From contig JAJVDF010000419.1 of the NCBI GenBank assembly GCA_022410635.1, positions 147,719 to 211,718 of the forward strand: a stretch of 64,000 nucleotides of DNA, given 5' to 3'. The DNA is from Tretioscincus oriximinensis (taxonomy: Eukaryota > Chordata > Lepidosauria > Squamata > Gymnophthalmidae). Numbering within the stretch: the stretch's first letter is position 1; the number at the start of each line of letters is the position of its first letter. Shown in pieces: positions 50,816 through 62,053 of the stretch. The position numbers and the translations under genes were made by a program. The notes under the pieces were generated by a model. The model saw nothing but the letters and a program-made list of their open reading frames with translations, was not told the origin of the DNA and ran no database searches.

Positions 50816-51020
50816 CACTGGAGGTGTGTCAATCACAATCTATATATGCATTCAAAAAACCCTTGAAGAAGCAACCTCTTTAAACGGGCCTTTGGCTGAA
50901 AAAACTGCTCTCCCTTCCCTACTTCTAGATATTGTTGTTTTAGTATGTTAATTATGTTTTTATTGTTATGCCATGAGATCTTTGAGTATAGGGCGGTATA
51001 AAAATGTAAATAAATAAACA
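50816..51020 (+). mobile_element. L2 LINE 3' end
   Basis: ATGCATTCAAAAAACCCTTG, GCCTTTGGCTGAAAAAACTGC, TGAGATCTTTGAGTATAGGG and a TAAATAAATAAAC tail. Confidence 0.8.
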
Positions 51021-51599
51021 AATAGAGAAATAAATAGTGTAGTGATCCCAAATGCCAGACAGAACTTTAATAGCTATAAAAGACAGGACTTTTCACTAGG
51101 AAATTAAAGGTCCAAAGTTCTATCCCTGATAACATGTAANGATTCTAATAGTGTGAGGCAGGATGCTGGAGTAGAAGTCTCTGTGGCCTCATCCAGCAAA
51201 GCTCTTTATATTTTTATGAATGAATGAATGGCAATATTAGTATATTTCTGGGCCAAGATAGAGATAAATATTGTATGTAACACCCAAACTATCTGTCTTG
51301 AAACTATCCAAGCTGTCAGCTACCACTACCACTAACGAAAAGGGGCTATTTGTTATATGTAATTATAATTGGTTAATGCAATGGATGTAAAAAACCAATA
51401 AACCCTTAAATAAAATAAAAATAGCAATATTAATATTGACCAAGTGGATAGTTACTGGCACTTGTAGTAATTATATATTATTCATCTATCCTCTTTCAAA
51501 AGAATTGCAAATATGTATCCACTCAAGCAAGTTTATATGTCCTTTGTTATCTCCTACACTCTNTTTCCTATAAAAGTCTGCACCTGACATTGGTCCCCT

Positions 51600-51695
51600 A
51601 GCATGTGAAGTAGTAGACGTGTCCACGAAATCTCATGCCGCCTACCTGGACTTTCTGAACAAAGACCAACACAGCTATTTTCTCTGAAATCGAAT
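51600..51695 (+). mobile_element. Penelope-like unit, single arm
   Basis: GAAGTAGTAGACGTGTCCACG, AAATCTCATGCCGCC and the family terminus GCTATTTTCTCTGAAATCG. Confidence 0.65.
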
Positions 51696-51714
51696 AATAT
51701 GTATATTATNATTA

Positions 51715-52095
51715 GGCTGACCAGATGACCCCTTTTGGGGGAGGAACCCAGTTTTGTAGTGTCTACCCCTCCCTCCCAGGAGGGTGGTGGTGGAGCAATT
51801 TCCGTTTTTTGCAGAGGAAAGCAATATTTAAAAATGGATTTTTTTTTCAAAAAATCACTGCACCAGCAATANGGGGCTCTGGCAATTGAGGCCAGCTCTT
51901 GAAATTAACCTCCCCTCAGTTAAAAAAAATGAAAATTTATCTTACACTTCAAACGTTCTCGTGTGCTTCATGGATTTTTGGGGTGGGAATTTCGNAGGAA
52001 TATGCATGTTGGTGGGCGATTTGCATATTCATCAATATGCAAAATAGCATGAATATTAATTGCCCCAGTTTGGGCCTCANGATATCTAGTCAGTC
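51715..52095. mobile_element. TA-flanked MITE (long form, second copy)
   Basis: GGCTGACCAGATGACCCC to ATATCTAGTCAGTC, with TA at 51713-51714 and 52096-52097. Keeps the TTTGCATATTCATCAATATGC block and TTGGGCCTCA of the copy at 5960. Confidence 0.75.
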
Positions 52096-52139
52096 TATAT
52101 TATTATATGTAGGTTACCTTTAATTTTTGGTTTGATAAG

Positions 52140-52680
52140 TTTTTTTTTAAAAAAAACCCAAATTACTTAAAATATTAAATAACTTCCCAAAATGGTCCAT
52201 TCTCAGTAACAAATCCACTGGAAACTGAGAAAGCCAAATGAAAGAGCGTCTTTTGTTTCTGTGTCGCCTATTTGTTCGTGCAAGGAGCAGCCCCCCTGGG
52301 AATACGACACTGCTGGGACAAAGCAGATCTGCTCTTATCAACCGTTTCCATAGAGAGAGGAGGGGTCAGGCAATCNGTGCTGAGGCAGGCTGTTCACTCT
52401 GCAGAAGGCCTCCAGCTGCCAACCCACAGCAGCATGGAAATAGACGACTTTCTCGGAGTAGGTTGCTGCCGGCCAACCTCAAGACAGCCGATCCTTGTTC
52501 TGTGACTCAGACACACAATTGCATCAGCCGATGGGCACACGGAGGAAAGTTACTATGGAGACACCCAAACAGAATGGAGATCAGAACCAATGATAAAGGA
52601 AGGCAGCCTTTTCCCTCCGTTTTGACAGAGATTTATGGTTTTGGAAGGCTTACCATAACAAAAAGGCCAATAACACACTA
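52140..52680. other. Non-repetitive, moderately GC-rich segment
   Basis: No repeat was recognised. It contains an AP-1-like TGACTCAG (about 52503) and an RFX X-box-like GTTACTATGGAGAC (52549-52562). An open + frame of 147 codons shows no family resemblance. It could be a regulatory region upstream of CLIC1 exon 2, but this is only a possibility. Confidence 0.3.
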
Positions 52681-52684
52681 ATTT

Positions 52685-53650
52685 AAGAACACAGAATATA
52701 AGAACGCCAGAGGAGCCCTGCTGAATGGGGCCAGAGCACATCAGGTCCAGCCTTCTATCTCACCCAGTGGACCACCAATTGCATCCCCAGCAGCAGCAGA
52801 AGAACTGGGTATTTATACCACACATTTCTCACACACAGGGACTCAAAGCAGCTTACAAGGTTATATTTCNCCNAAAGCTTACATTCTATTTTCCGCACCA
52901 GGCTGTGGTGGTTTCCATTTATCTAGTTGCAGTCAAATGCAATTGCTTGCAATTCTTGCTTTCGAATAGCTGGGTTGGCTACAGCTACAGGCTAGTGGAA
53001 GGTGCTCACCCTGCCCCACATCCGACACAAGGCCTCGAAACCCAATTTCCCAGATGAGAGACCGTCACCTTAGGGATTGCATCATTTGTGCAGAATCTTC
53101 ACCAGTTCCCAACTGTCTGCAAAAGGTACTTAAGGAATCCTGCTATTTATAGTAGCTATTTATACCCTTGGCTTCCATGAACTTGTCTAATTCTGTCTTA
53201 AACCTATCCAGGCTGTTAGCTACCACCACCTCTTCTGGAAGTAAATTCCACACATCAATGACCCTCTGGGTCGGAAAAAAAAATCCCTTGCCTGTCCTCA
53301 CTCTTCTGTCCATTAGTTTCAAGGAATGCCCCCTAGTCCTACTTTAGTGTGACAAGAAAAAATATTTTTTCTCTATTCACCTTATCCATCCCATGCATGA
53401 TTTTATACACTTCAATTTGGTCACCTCTTAAACACCGTCATTCAAGGTTGAAGAGGTCCAGACGTTGCAGCCTGGCTTCATAAGGGAGGTGCTCCAGTCC
53501 TTCAGTCATTCTTGCTGCCCTTTTCTGTACCTTCTCTAATTCCACAATATTTTTTGTAAGATGTGGTGACCAGAACTATAGTGTTCCAAATGTGGCCTCA
53601 CCACAGATTTATAAAGAGGCGAAACAACACTTGCCAACTTGTTTTCAATT
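52685..53650 (-). mobile_element. CR1 LINE 3' end with SINE B inside
   Basis: CR1 tail starts at about 52685 (AGAACGCCAGAGGAGCCC), is interrupted by SINE B (52795-53075), and continues 53090-53650 through CTTCTGGAAGTAAATTCCAC, TTTTCTCTATTCACCTTATC and GGTGACCAGAACTATAGTG, reverse orientation. Confidence 0.87.
52795..53075 (-). mobile_element. tRNA-headed SINE B nested in CR1
   Basis: GACTCAAAGCAGCTTACAAGG, GCTTTCGAATAGCTGGGTTG, CTAGTGGAAGGTGCTCACC and CTCGAAACCCAATTTCCC, reverse orientation. Confidence 0.85.
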
Positions 53651-53924
53651 CCCTTCTTAATTACTCCTAGAGGAAGATGAAAGCTAGTGGATTCACAAGA
53701 GGTTTGAGGGAAATTAACTAGTGAGAGTAAATTGAATTTTGTCTCTCAGTTGTTTCTGTACTGAAACCCAAGTGTCTAGATAAGATAAAGAGAAAAATGC
53801 AGTAATTTGCTAATCAAAATGGTTCCTCAGCCTCTCCCCAAAATTCTGCCAGACATTCAGATTTTCTAATCTAAAAGCTCCTGCTTCCTTGCTGACTGAA
53901 AATATATTTATTATTTATTTATCA

Positions 53925-54138
53925 TAGTTATACCCTGCTTTATACCCAAAGGTCTCAGGATGCACACAGCTTTTGTTGATTTCTTCACAACAGATGTCCT
54001 GTGAAGTAGATGGGGCTGAAAGAATTTTAAAGATCTGTGACTGGCCCAAGATGGCTTCATAGAGGAGGGTGGAATCGAACCAGGAGACAACGCGATCAGA
54101 ATCCACAAGTCTAACCATTACACCAAACTGGCTCCAAA
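53925..54138 (-). mobile_element. tRNA-headed SINE A
   Basis: ACCCAAAGGTCTCAGGATGC (L2-like tail) then TTTCTTCACAACAGATGTCC, GGGGCTGAAAGAATTTT, GAATCGAACCAGGAGACAAC and ACCATTACACCAAACTGGC. Confidence 0.82.
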
Positions 54139-54139
54139 A

Positions 54140-54250
54140 TACAGATTGGATATTGGTTGTCAACAATAACAAATGACCAGCTTCTAGTTTCTCTACCGGT
54201 AGAATTTCTGTTTCCAGTTTCATAGTACTTAGCTGTATTTCTGACCACTT
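54140..54250 (-). mobile_element. Unnamed family X, 3' fragment
   Basis: TTGTCAACAATAACAAATGACC, CAGCTTCTAGTTTCTC and CTGTATTTCTGACC align with the reversed end of family X, as at 39035. Confidence 0.6.
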
Positions 54251-54464
54251 CTAGGAAAAAGGTTGTGAACCCAAGAACCCTATTTCCAGCCCTTTCATGT
54301 ACCCAAGCTGTGTATACTATAGCACCACAAGGGCACACAGCATATAGACGAGTGTCCTGGCTCCATCCACAAAAGGCCCAGAAATTGCAGCCATAGCAAC
54401 AGTATCTTGAAGGTGAGTTCCCATCTTACTATCATCAGGGTTCATCTTATTTTTACCTAACTGT

Positions 54465-54830
54465 AGTCATAGAATCATACAGTTGGGACCTCCAAGTTAT
54501 CAGATCCAAACCCCTGTTCAAGGCAAGATTCACNAAACCACCCAAGACGGATGGGTGTCCAGCCTCTGTTTGAAGGCTTCCAGCAAAGGAGAACTCAACT
54601 CCTGAGGCAAACTTTTCCACTGGTTGCCCTTACTGTCAGAAAGTTTTTTCTGATAACCAATCTGTATCTACTTCCTTGCAGTTTCATCCCATTGCTTCTA
54701 GTCCTTCCAAAGCTGATCCCTCTGCTCTGTGACAGCCCTTCAGATGTTTGTAGGCAGCTATCAGGTCTCCTCCCAATCTTCTCTTTTGCAGACTAAACAT
54801 CCCTAGATCCCTTAACTGTTTCCCAAACAG
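54465..54830 (-). mobile_element. CR1 LINE, classical subfamily
   Basis: CATAGAATCATACAGTTGGG, CTGTCAGAAAGTTTTTTCTG, TCAGGTCTCCTCCCAATC and CTTTTGCAGACTAAACATCC, reverse orientation. Confidence 0.87.
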
Positions 54831-54839
54831 TCCTCGTAA

Positions 54840-55685
54840 AGAGGCAGGTCTTAGAGCACCCAACAGTCTGTAGTAACCAGTTTGCCTGGTTCCACAGTGT
54901 TGAATAAACGTTCAGGACAGGTTTGAGAGACAGGATTAAAAACCTCTGAAAATCACAGTGTCTGGGGAAAGAGATTTAACTGATTTTAGACTGAGCAAGG
55001 ACTCCTGATTCCCAGAGGAAAAATGTGGGGAAATCTGTAATCTGACTACCTAGAATGGAATTTCCTGTTTGGCATCTCAAGACCGAACAGAAAATCTCCT
55101 TTTTAAGTAAATCCAAAAATGACGTCAGCTTAAGAGACCCCATTTTCAGACAGAGACCAAAACTGAAGAAACAGTACGATTTTTGGCTCTTGCATTCATA
55201 GATGCATCATATCCTCCTTTTCTCCAGAAGTGGGTTGTCTCGTTTTCATTGCTGTGCGTCCACCTTTTCTGGTGAATCTGTCACATTCCTTATATAGACT
55301 TCTGGTGGAGCAGTCCCTGGGTTCGCCTTTAACCAAATCTGCCTAGTCACTGAAACAATTTCTGATCGTACATGGAACAGGAAGCTAGCTTTGTTGGAGG
55401 GGTTATTTAAAAGCACTAATATATAAATGCGAACGCAGCCTTTATTATTGCAATCCGCCCTGTCCCCTGGGACTCATTTCCAAAGCAGATCTGGACATTA
55501 ACATTTTTATAATCATTAAAAACATACAATCTTCCAGACACTTTTGGATACAAGTGATCAGGTGGCCGTGATCATTTATCATTGTTTTATTTTTCTGTTT
55601 ATTCTGAGTTTGTTTTACATGCAAATCTCAATGAGTCCATTTGAAATCTGCACTATGTAAATCCAATACATAAACTCATATCAAG
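54840..55685. other. No recognised gene or repeat
   Basis: No exon of a known family and no clear transposon end seen. Confidence 0.45.
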
Positions 55686-55687
55686 CG

Positions 55688-56250
55688 AGGGTTACCAGAT
55701 AAAATCCAAGAAAGAAGTTTGCATCTTTAAAAGCCATAGAAATCAGTTTTCACCAGATGTACATTTTGACAGTTTGGTGCAGTGGTCAGACTATTGTACT
55801 CTTATTTGGTAGCCTCCTGGTTCGATTCCACACTCCTCCATGAAGGTTGTTGGACGACCTTAGGCCAGACACAGTTCTTTGTAACTCTCTCAGGGTGTCT
55901 GTTGTGGCGAAAACATCAATAGCTATATGTGCTGCCCTTTGGTGAAAAGGGCATTATATTTATTTTATTTATTTACATTTCTATNCCTCCCTATATCCAA
56001 AGATCTCAGGGCAGTTAACTATAAAACCCAAATTAATATATTAAAACAGCAATATCTAAAAGTAGGGAAGGGAGAGCAGTTTTTTTCAGTCAAAGGCCAG
56101 GTTAACTATTATTGTTATTATTGTTATTACTTCTGTTATTAGTAGTATTACTTCTCTTATTATTATTAATGCNGGCAGCACTTGGGAGAATCACTTTTTC
56201 GTACCCGTTAAAGGTCTAGACTTTTACCCCATATTTTATCTGCTAACCCT
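55688..56250. mobile_element. Palindromic MITE copy B, split by SINE A and L2
   Basis: Left end AGGGTTACCAGATAAAATCC (to about 55768) and right end ATTTTATCTGCTAACCCT (56172-56250) are inverted. Between them lie SINE A (+, 55768-55948) and a reversed L2 tail (55950-56105) with a TTAT-rich microsatellite. Confidence 0.75.
55768..55948 (+). mobile_element. tRNA-headed SINE A
   Basis: GTTTGGTGCAGTGGTCAGAC, CTGGTTCGATTCCACACTCC, CCATGAAGGTTGTTGG and AACTCTCTCAGG. Confidence 0.85.
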
Positions 56251-56254
56251 ATAT

Positions 56255-56610
56255 AAAGCATCTCTCAATCTTGTATTCGTTTAAAAGATCTTTGGAGACA
56301 CACCTCTTTAGTATCGTTTCATTTTTTATATAGTGTTATCAATGTACAGAGTGCTGTAACAGAACACAAAGGAAATACAGAGTAAATACAAATATTAAAA
56401 ATCAAGTTTAAAACAACACAAGTTAAAATTAAGTATACAACAATGTAGAGAAAAACAAATCATTCCATCAGTTCAAGTTAATCAAGTTTAATCTGGCCTT
56501 TGGTTGAAGAAATGCCATTTTCTTTCCCACACCCCGTTATTGTTTTAATACGTCAACTTTGTAGTTTTGCAGGGTATAAGTACAAATAAATAAGTAAATA
56601 AATAAATGTG
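56255..56610 (+). mobile_element. L2 LINE 3' end, interrupted
   Basis: GTTTAAAAGATCTTTGGAGAC ... CACCTCTTTAGTAT, then a roughly 170-bp A-rich insert (56318-56490), then TCTGGCCTTTGGTTGAAGAAA and an AAATAAATAAATAA tail. Confidence 0.65.
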
Positions 56611-56639
56611 TTTCACACTGTATCACAAGATCCTCAANA

Positions 56640-57340
56640 TAAGGTTATAGCAATTCAAAAGCAATTCAAAACAAGTTAATAGCAAGACTGAAACAAATTT
56701 AAAATCAAGGATGAAAGCCAATGTAAAATTACAAGGTAGAACAAAGTGCCTTTGAACAAGGATAATGGAGTTCAGATTTCCATGTCTGGATTACAAAGAC
56801 CGGTGAAGGGGCAGCTGTCTAAATTCCTCCTCCACACGTCTGAAAAATCTGGTTCAAGTACCTTACTAGGTTTCAACCACAATCAAATCTGTAACTCNGT
56901 TTCTCATAGTGATTGAAGCAACCACACCCTGGAGTCAATCTGAACCGCACACAAACAGTGAACCCAAGACCTATGAAGTCAATCCATCTGAAAGGGTGGG
57001 ACAATCCCAAGCACTTTAGCCGTGGGTGAGGAAAACCTGTGGGAGGCGTCCTGACAGAAGAGCCAGTTTGCTGCAGCTAAATATAGACTTAGGTAAAACA
57101 AAAAACCGGATCCTAGATTTTTGTTCCGTCTACCTCTGCCTGCACAAATGTATGGAACAAATGTTCCCAGCCTCCACCCACTGTTCCAACCCTTCGCCTA
57201 GCAAAGAATCTGGAACCCCAGCCTGTCTCCAAACCAATATTTATGTATTTGCATTACCAACCACAGTGAAAGGTTCAAGCAGGGAGCACAAGAGCTTAAA
57301 GGACATATAAAGCATAAGAAGGCAAGACTGCCTCTCCTAT
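56640..57340. other. No recognised gene
   Basis: A 94-codon + frame at 57026-57310 has no family resemblance or splice context. No clear repeat. Confidence 0.4.
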
Positions 57341-57360
57341 TTATTGTTGGTAATTCTTTC

Positions 57361-58015
57361 TTGCAAAGAATATTAAAAGAAATAATAAGGACTTTTTCAA
57401 ATGCATCAGAAATAAGAATCCTACCAGGAAAGCAATCGTACCATTAGATAGCAATGACAAAAGGGCATAATCAAGGAGGACGTGGAGATGGCAGAGAGGT
57501 TAAATGAAATTTTTGCTTCAGTTTTCACTGAAGAAGACAGANGGAATTTATCTGCAACAGATTTAGTCTTCTCAGGAAGAACATCAGAGGAATTAAACTG
57601 GATAGAGATAACAAGGGAGCACTCCTTGAAACTGACTGGCAGAAAAGTGAGAACAGACAAAGGAAAGTATTTTTTCACCGAGAGGGTCATCGGCTTGTGG
57701 AATTTACTTTCTGAAGATGTAGTGGTAGCTTACAGCTTGGATAGTTTCAAGACAGGACTAGACAGGTTTATGGACACCAAGGGTTTAAATGGCTCCTAGG
57801 ATGGATGTCTGGATGTTGTCTCCGGGATGGAGCAACAAGCAGGACTCCTGAGATANCATTTGCAGGGAGTCATAAACAGGAGCATATTTTGCTTTCTTCT
57901 GTTCGGACTGCCCAGGTGCATCTGGTGGGCCTCTGTGTGAGACAGAATGCTGGACTTGATGGGCTGTGGCCTGATCCAGTATGGCTCTTCTTATGTTCTT
58001 ACATTCTTATGTTTC
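57361..58015 (+). mobile_element. Internally deleted CR1
   Basis: 57361-57616 matches the upstream part of the CR1 at 31705-31970, then jumps directly to the sequence equivalent to 33238 and runs to TCTTATGTTCTTACATTC. About 1.27 kb covering the reverse-transcriptase core is missing; the remainder is very similar to the 31.7-33.6 kb copy. Confidence 0.88.
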
Positions 58016-58299
58016 TTGCTCGTGTCTAAGGTGCTACAAGATTCCCTTGCTAGATGAAGAAAAAGGCAAGAAAAAGATCACCAACATGAGGTTGTATGTC
58101 AAATTAAAACTTTCCCTTGCTTGAACCTGGCAGAGTTGTTGACAGGTGAGAAGTCCCGTGCCAGAAGAAGTTGAAAGCTAAGCCAAGATCAGCGAAATGC
58201 TGGCTCCATGTATGGGCAGATTTTAACCTAGATAACATGCATTTGCTTTTATAATTTTTACTACTGGGATTAGCCCATTGTGTTANGGTATTGCAACAG

Positions 58300-58525
58300 G
58301 TTCTAGGGCTTCCTCCCCCTTTCTCCTATCCATGCCACCACCCACTCCCACCCTCCCTGCTCCCTCCCATTCCCTCTTTCACTTGCTGCTGCTTCTGTTC
58401 CTTCTTTCTTCTTCTTTTCTTCCTCCCTTCTTTATTTTTTCTGCTTTATCTTCCTTCCTTCCCTTCCATCTTTCATCCCTTCCTTCCTTTGTTCTTCTTT
58501 TTCTCCCTTTCCTACCCAGTACTGG
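58300..58525 (+). repeat. Polypyrimidine tract
   Basis: About 225 bp of CCT/TTC-rich sequence on the + strand. Confidence 0.85.
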
Positions 58526-58799
58526 GTCCCAGTACTGATAGTTGGTAATTCTTTTTTCTCACATATTTCCATCCAGACAATCCTCCATTTATTACTTTTC
58601 TCCATTTTCTATCNAACAGTTTCCAGCCCAATACTCTGGTCTTTGGAGCTGCCAAATTTCCAAGCCCTGTCACTGGAACTCNCCCACACGCCTTTTATTA
58701 TATGTACAGATTGCAAATCACCCTAAGATTTGCGTACAGGATGGAATCTGAATCTAAACAAATGAACTGAATTTAGCTGCTTACATCACTTTTTTCTTA

Positions 58800-59180
58800 C
58801 AGAGGAACCTAAGAGGAGCCCTTTGGAGCCCATCTAGTCCAGCCCATGTCTCACCCAGTGGCCTACTGATTGCTTCTGGGCATTCTCAAGCAACTCCCAA
58901 CTCCCTGCGAATGATGTTGAAATGATGTCTCTCTGTCTGGAGGCAGCCCCTAGGCATCCACTGATACATTTGACCTCCATGAAATATGTCCAAGCCTTCC
59001 ATAAAGCTATTTAGACTGATTGTGGTCACTCCTGCTTCTGATAATGGAACCCTGAGGCCAATGACTGAGTCAAAAAATACTTCTCCCTGTTCATCATAAT
59101 TCTCTTGTCCTTCATGCTTCTTCTAGTGTTGTATGAGAGGCAATGCAATTTTTCTTTATCCACTTTTAAGTAACATCTTG
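58800..59180 (-). mobile_element. CR1 LINE 3' region, diverged
   Basis: AGGAACCTAAGAGGAGCCC, CCATCTAGTCCAGCCC, TTTGACCTCCATGAAATATG and AAAAAATACTTCTCCCTG, reverse orientation. Confidence 0.75.
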
Positions 59181-59399
59181 CTAAAAAGCAAGTTCTGCTC
59201 GCTCCAAAAAAGAAGAGAAAATGGACAGGAATATGCAATAATCTAGTGAAAAACAAGGGCCTCTCTACGTATATGTTTCATCAATATAGGAAGTCCTTGC
59301 AGTCAGCTTATGTTCTGAGGCAAAATCTTCACCTGTTCGACTCCCTGCAAATTGTATTTCAGGAATACTGCTTGTATTCAATACATCCCAAAAAGATAC

Positions 59400-59790
59400 T
59401 GATCTGAGGGACCTTGAAGCTGATGGGCAGAAGAGTGAAGACAGACAANGGAAAGTAATTTTTCACCCAGAGGGTCATCGGCCTTTGGAATTTACTTCCA
59501 GAAGTGGTAGCTGACAGCCTGAATAGCTTTAAGAGGAGAATAAACAAATTCATGGATACCAAGGGTATAAATAACTACTAGGATGGATGACTTGATGTAT
59601 ATCTTGATGCTGCCTCTGAGATGGAGCAACAGGCAGGATTCCTGAAATGCCTTTTGCAGGTCGTCGAAAANAGTTGAAGATTTTACCTNCTTCTGTTCCG
59701 GACAGCCCAGGTGCAATTGGTGNNCCTTTGTGAGNCAGAATACCGGACTAGATGGGCTCNGGCCCAATTCCGCAGGGCTCCCCTTATGTT
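59400..59790 (+). mobile_element. CR1 LINE 3' region
   Basis: GGACCTTGAAGCTGATGGGC, TTTTTCACCCAGAGGGTCATC, GGTATAAATAACTACTAGG to CCCCTTATGTTCAT. A reversed CR1 piece follows at 59790-59975, giving a tail-to-tail arrangement. Confidence 0.85.
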
Positions 59791-59975
59791 CATCCTAGTA
59801 GCTATTTATACTCTTGGTGTCCATCAACTTGTCTAATCCTATCTTAAAGCTATCCAGCTGCTAGCTATCATCACCTCTTCTGGAAGTGAATTCCAAAGGN
59901 CGATGACCCTCTGGATGAAAAAATGCTTTCCTTTGTCTGTCCTCACTCTTCTGCCCATCAGTTTCAAGGAATGCT
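59790..59975 (-). mobile_element. CR1 LINE fragment
   Basis: CATCCTAGTAGCTATTTATAC through TGCCCATCAGTTTCAAGGAATG, reverse orientation; followed by a SINE B 3' fragment at 59990-60050. Confidence 0.8.
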
Positions 59976-60059
59976 GCCTGGTATATACTATAAGCCACTT
60001 TGAGTCCCTTTCAGTTGATAAAAGTGGGCGTAAAANGCAGCTCTTCTTCTCCGAGGATG

Positions 60060-60830
60060 AGGCCAGAAACTGTTCTGGATGAGCAAACAGCACAATTCCA
60101 GATCATCTTTTTCTGCAGTCNGAAAACAAAGGGCCTTACCAGTTCACGTCTACTGGTTCAGACCACAGAAAGACCAAAGGACAAGATAAAATCTTGAGCC
60201 AAAGCTCCTTATCTTATATTATCCCTGGTTTCTCTCCNTTATCCCTCCACAATCTATCATTTGACCAAAGTATCGTTTCTGATCATCATTTCTGTAGAAG
60301 GANAGTTCACTGGGTAGTACAGAAGTGCATAAACTTTATAACGTTTATAAACTTTAATCTGTCCGTTACCTCAGCAGTCAATGTTGTCCTCTGAAAGGCG
60401 TTTCAAAAGAAAGTGAAAGAATTCTCCTCTGTACATATTGTAAGCAGCCATTCAATTGACCTAAGGAACTTGTATTGCTACATTTTACAAGCCAACCTGG
60501 GAGTGTTTTATAGGTTTCCGGGCAGAATGAAATTAAAAGGAAGGAAGAGGAAAAATCCTTGTATGATTTTATTTGTTTGCGGATACCATAAAGCGCTTGT
60601 TAAGTACAAGCATTGTTAATATATGGAATAAATCTGGATTTCTTTTTTTTTTATGTGCAATGGTAGATTTTGATTGGAATAAGTGGAAAGATCCCTATGC
60701 AGGAACAGAATATTTGCACTGAAAATTGCTCACACTACTCCACACTCCAAAGCACTGCTTAAGTCCCTTTTAGGTAGTCCACTATCATAACACTGCTGAA
60801 GATTTCAAAGAAGTAGCCATGTTATAAAAA
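60060..60830. other. No recognised gene or repeat
   Basis: AT-rich with only short chance frames. Confidence 0.45.
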
Positions 60831-60835
60831 CTGGT

Positions 60836-61290
60836 CCTTCAATCAACTTCCTGTCAGCAGCAAATGTTTTTCCATGGGCGGAACAGGCCACCAATTGGTG
60901 AAAAAAGGATCTGAAGAAGTAGACGTGTCTACAAAAGCTTATGCTACCCAAAGTACTACTGGCCCCTTTGCTGGACTTCCCTGGTCTAGCTGCAGTGCAT
61001 GCTGGGAGCTATAGTCTACAGGGGAAGACCCTGTGCAGGCTGGGCAGAAGAGGCTGCCTACTGCTCGGACTACACTTCCCAGCAGGCCCCACCACCAGGA
61101 CAATATGTGTTCCACCCTGCATATATTTTGGGCTGTGGCTGTTATTAATTTTATAATTATGAACCTGCTGGGCATTCAAGCTTTTAAAAATTGGCATAGA
61201 AAAGCAGACATATTACTGATAACCATAAAATCAGAAACAAAAATTCTGACTAAAGATGAGAAACCGGAAACTGGTTGACAACTGACACTT
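60836..61290 (+). mobile_element. Unnamed interspersed family X, copy 4 (interrupted)
   Basis: Starts CAATCAACTTCCTGTCAGC, is interrupted at about 60912-60980 by a Penelope-like unit, then continues CTGGGAGCTATAGTCTACAG, GGACTACACTTCCCAGCAGG and GAGAAACCGGAAACTGG. Confidence 0.75.
60912..60980 (+). mobile_element. Penelope-like unit inside family X copy
   Basis: GATCTGAAGAAGTAGACGTG, TCTACAAAAGCTTATGC and CCCCTTTGCTGGACTTCC. The G of the GAAA motif is A here. Confidence 0.7.
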
Positions 61291-61349
61291 GGTCTGGTTG
61301 TCCAAAATATCTAGCAAGGGGAATATCTAGCATCTCAGAAACTAGCAAG

Positions 61350-61420
61350 AAAAATGTAGGCAGCATGAGCTTTCATAGACACGTCTACTTCAGCCTCGTT
61401 CATGTACCTGAAGTTTCTTG
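61350..61420 (-). mobile_element. Penelope-like unit, fragment
   Basis: GGCAGCATGAGCTTTCATAG and ACACGTCTACTTCAG are the reversed core, followed by a short forward-looking CCTGAAG. Confidence 0.55.
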
Positions 61421-61624
61421 CTTTCTCCCTTCTATAAGAGATGCAAGGATCACAAGAGGGCCTTTACGGTGAGGGTAATGATAATATGAAAAATTCTGTC
61501 TCCTATAGCCTGGATTTAACGTGGGGACTCTACATCATAGACGGGGCTCCAGTTATAAAGAACAAACTGCTCTCCGACAGAATTCCTGATTACTGTTTAA
61601 TGGTCTTAAGTAGCATTTCTGCCT

Positions 61625-61712
61625 GCTTTTCTACGTNGTTTTTCACGAGGACAAGTGATTATTATAACAGCTTGGATGCCCAGCAGCTTCACAAAGCTTG
61701 CAGAAACAGGTC
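61625..61712 (-). mobile_element. Unnamed family X, fragment
   Basis: Reversed it reads GTGAAGCTGCTGGGCATCC, AAGCTGTTATAATAATCACTTG, the middle section of family X. Confidence 0.6.
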
Positions 61713-61811
61713 TATATCATTTTCAGCACCTGATTAAAATTTATTTCTTCACAAAGGCCTTTGATGCTTAGCTTTCGCTGAATATTATCTCTTTACTGAC
61801 CGCAACATTCA

Positions 61812-61885
61812 TACTTAGGGTTTTGAGAACGGATCTCTGGATTGAGAGACCATCTCTTAGCCTCTGTGCCATTTGTGCCNCAAAT
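61812..61885 (-). mobile_element. SINE B head fragment
   Basis: GAGAGACCATCTCTTAGCC and TGTGCCATTTGTGCC resemble the reversed SINE B tRNA head. Confidence 0.45.
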
Positions 61886-62053
61886 TAGACAAATTCTCTT
61901 TCCTGCATGCCAAATTATCTCCCAAAAGGAGGTCTTATAGCAAAAATTTAGAAAGCAAACCCATTAATTTCATTAATTTATATGAGAACATTTCCAACTA
62001 ATTCCAAGCACTTTCCAAGTACATCCAAAAATTAACCTAAACCTAATACCTTA

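Noticed and set aside
52238..52681. 147-codon + frame in a GC-richer segment
   Set aside because: Arginine/proline-rich chance frame crossing an N, with no recognisable domain.
61671..61712. Candidate CLIC1 exon 1 ending in FVK on the minus strand near 61690
   Set aside because: The reversed text is followed by CTGCTGGG, not a GT donor, and belongs to repeat family X.
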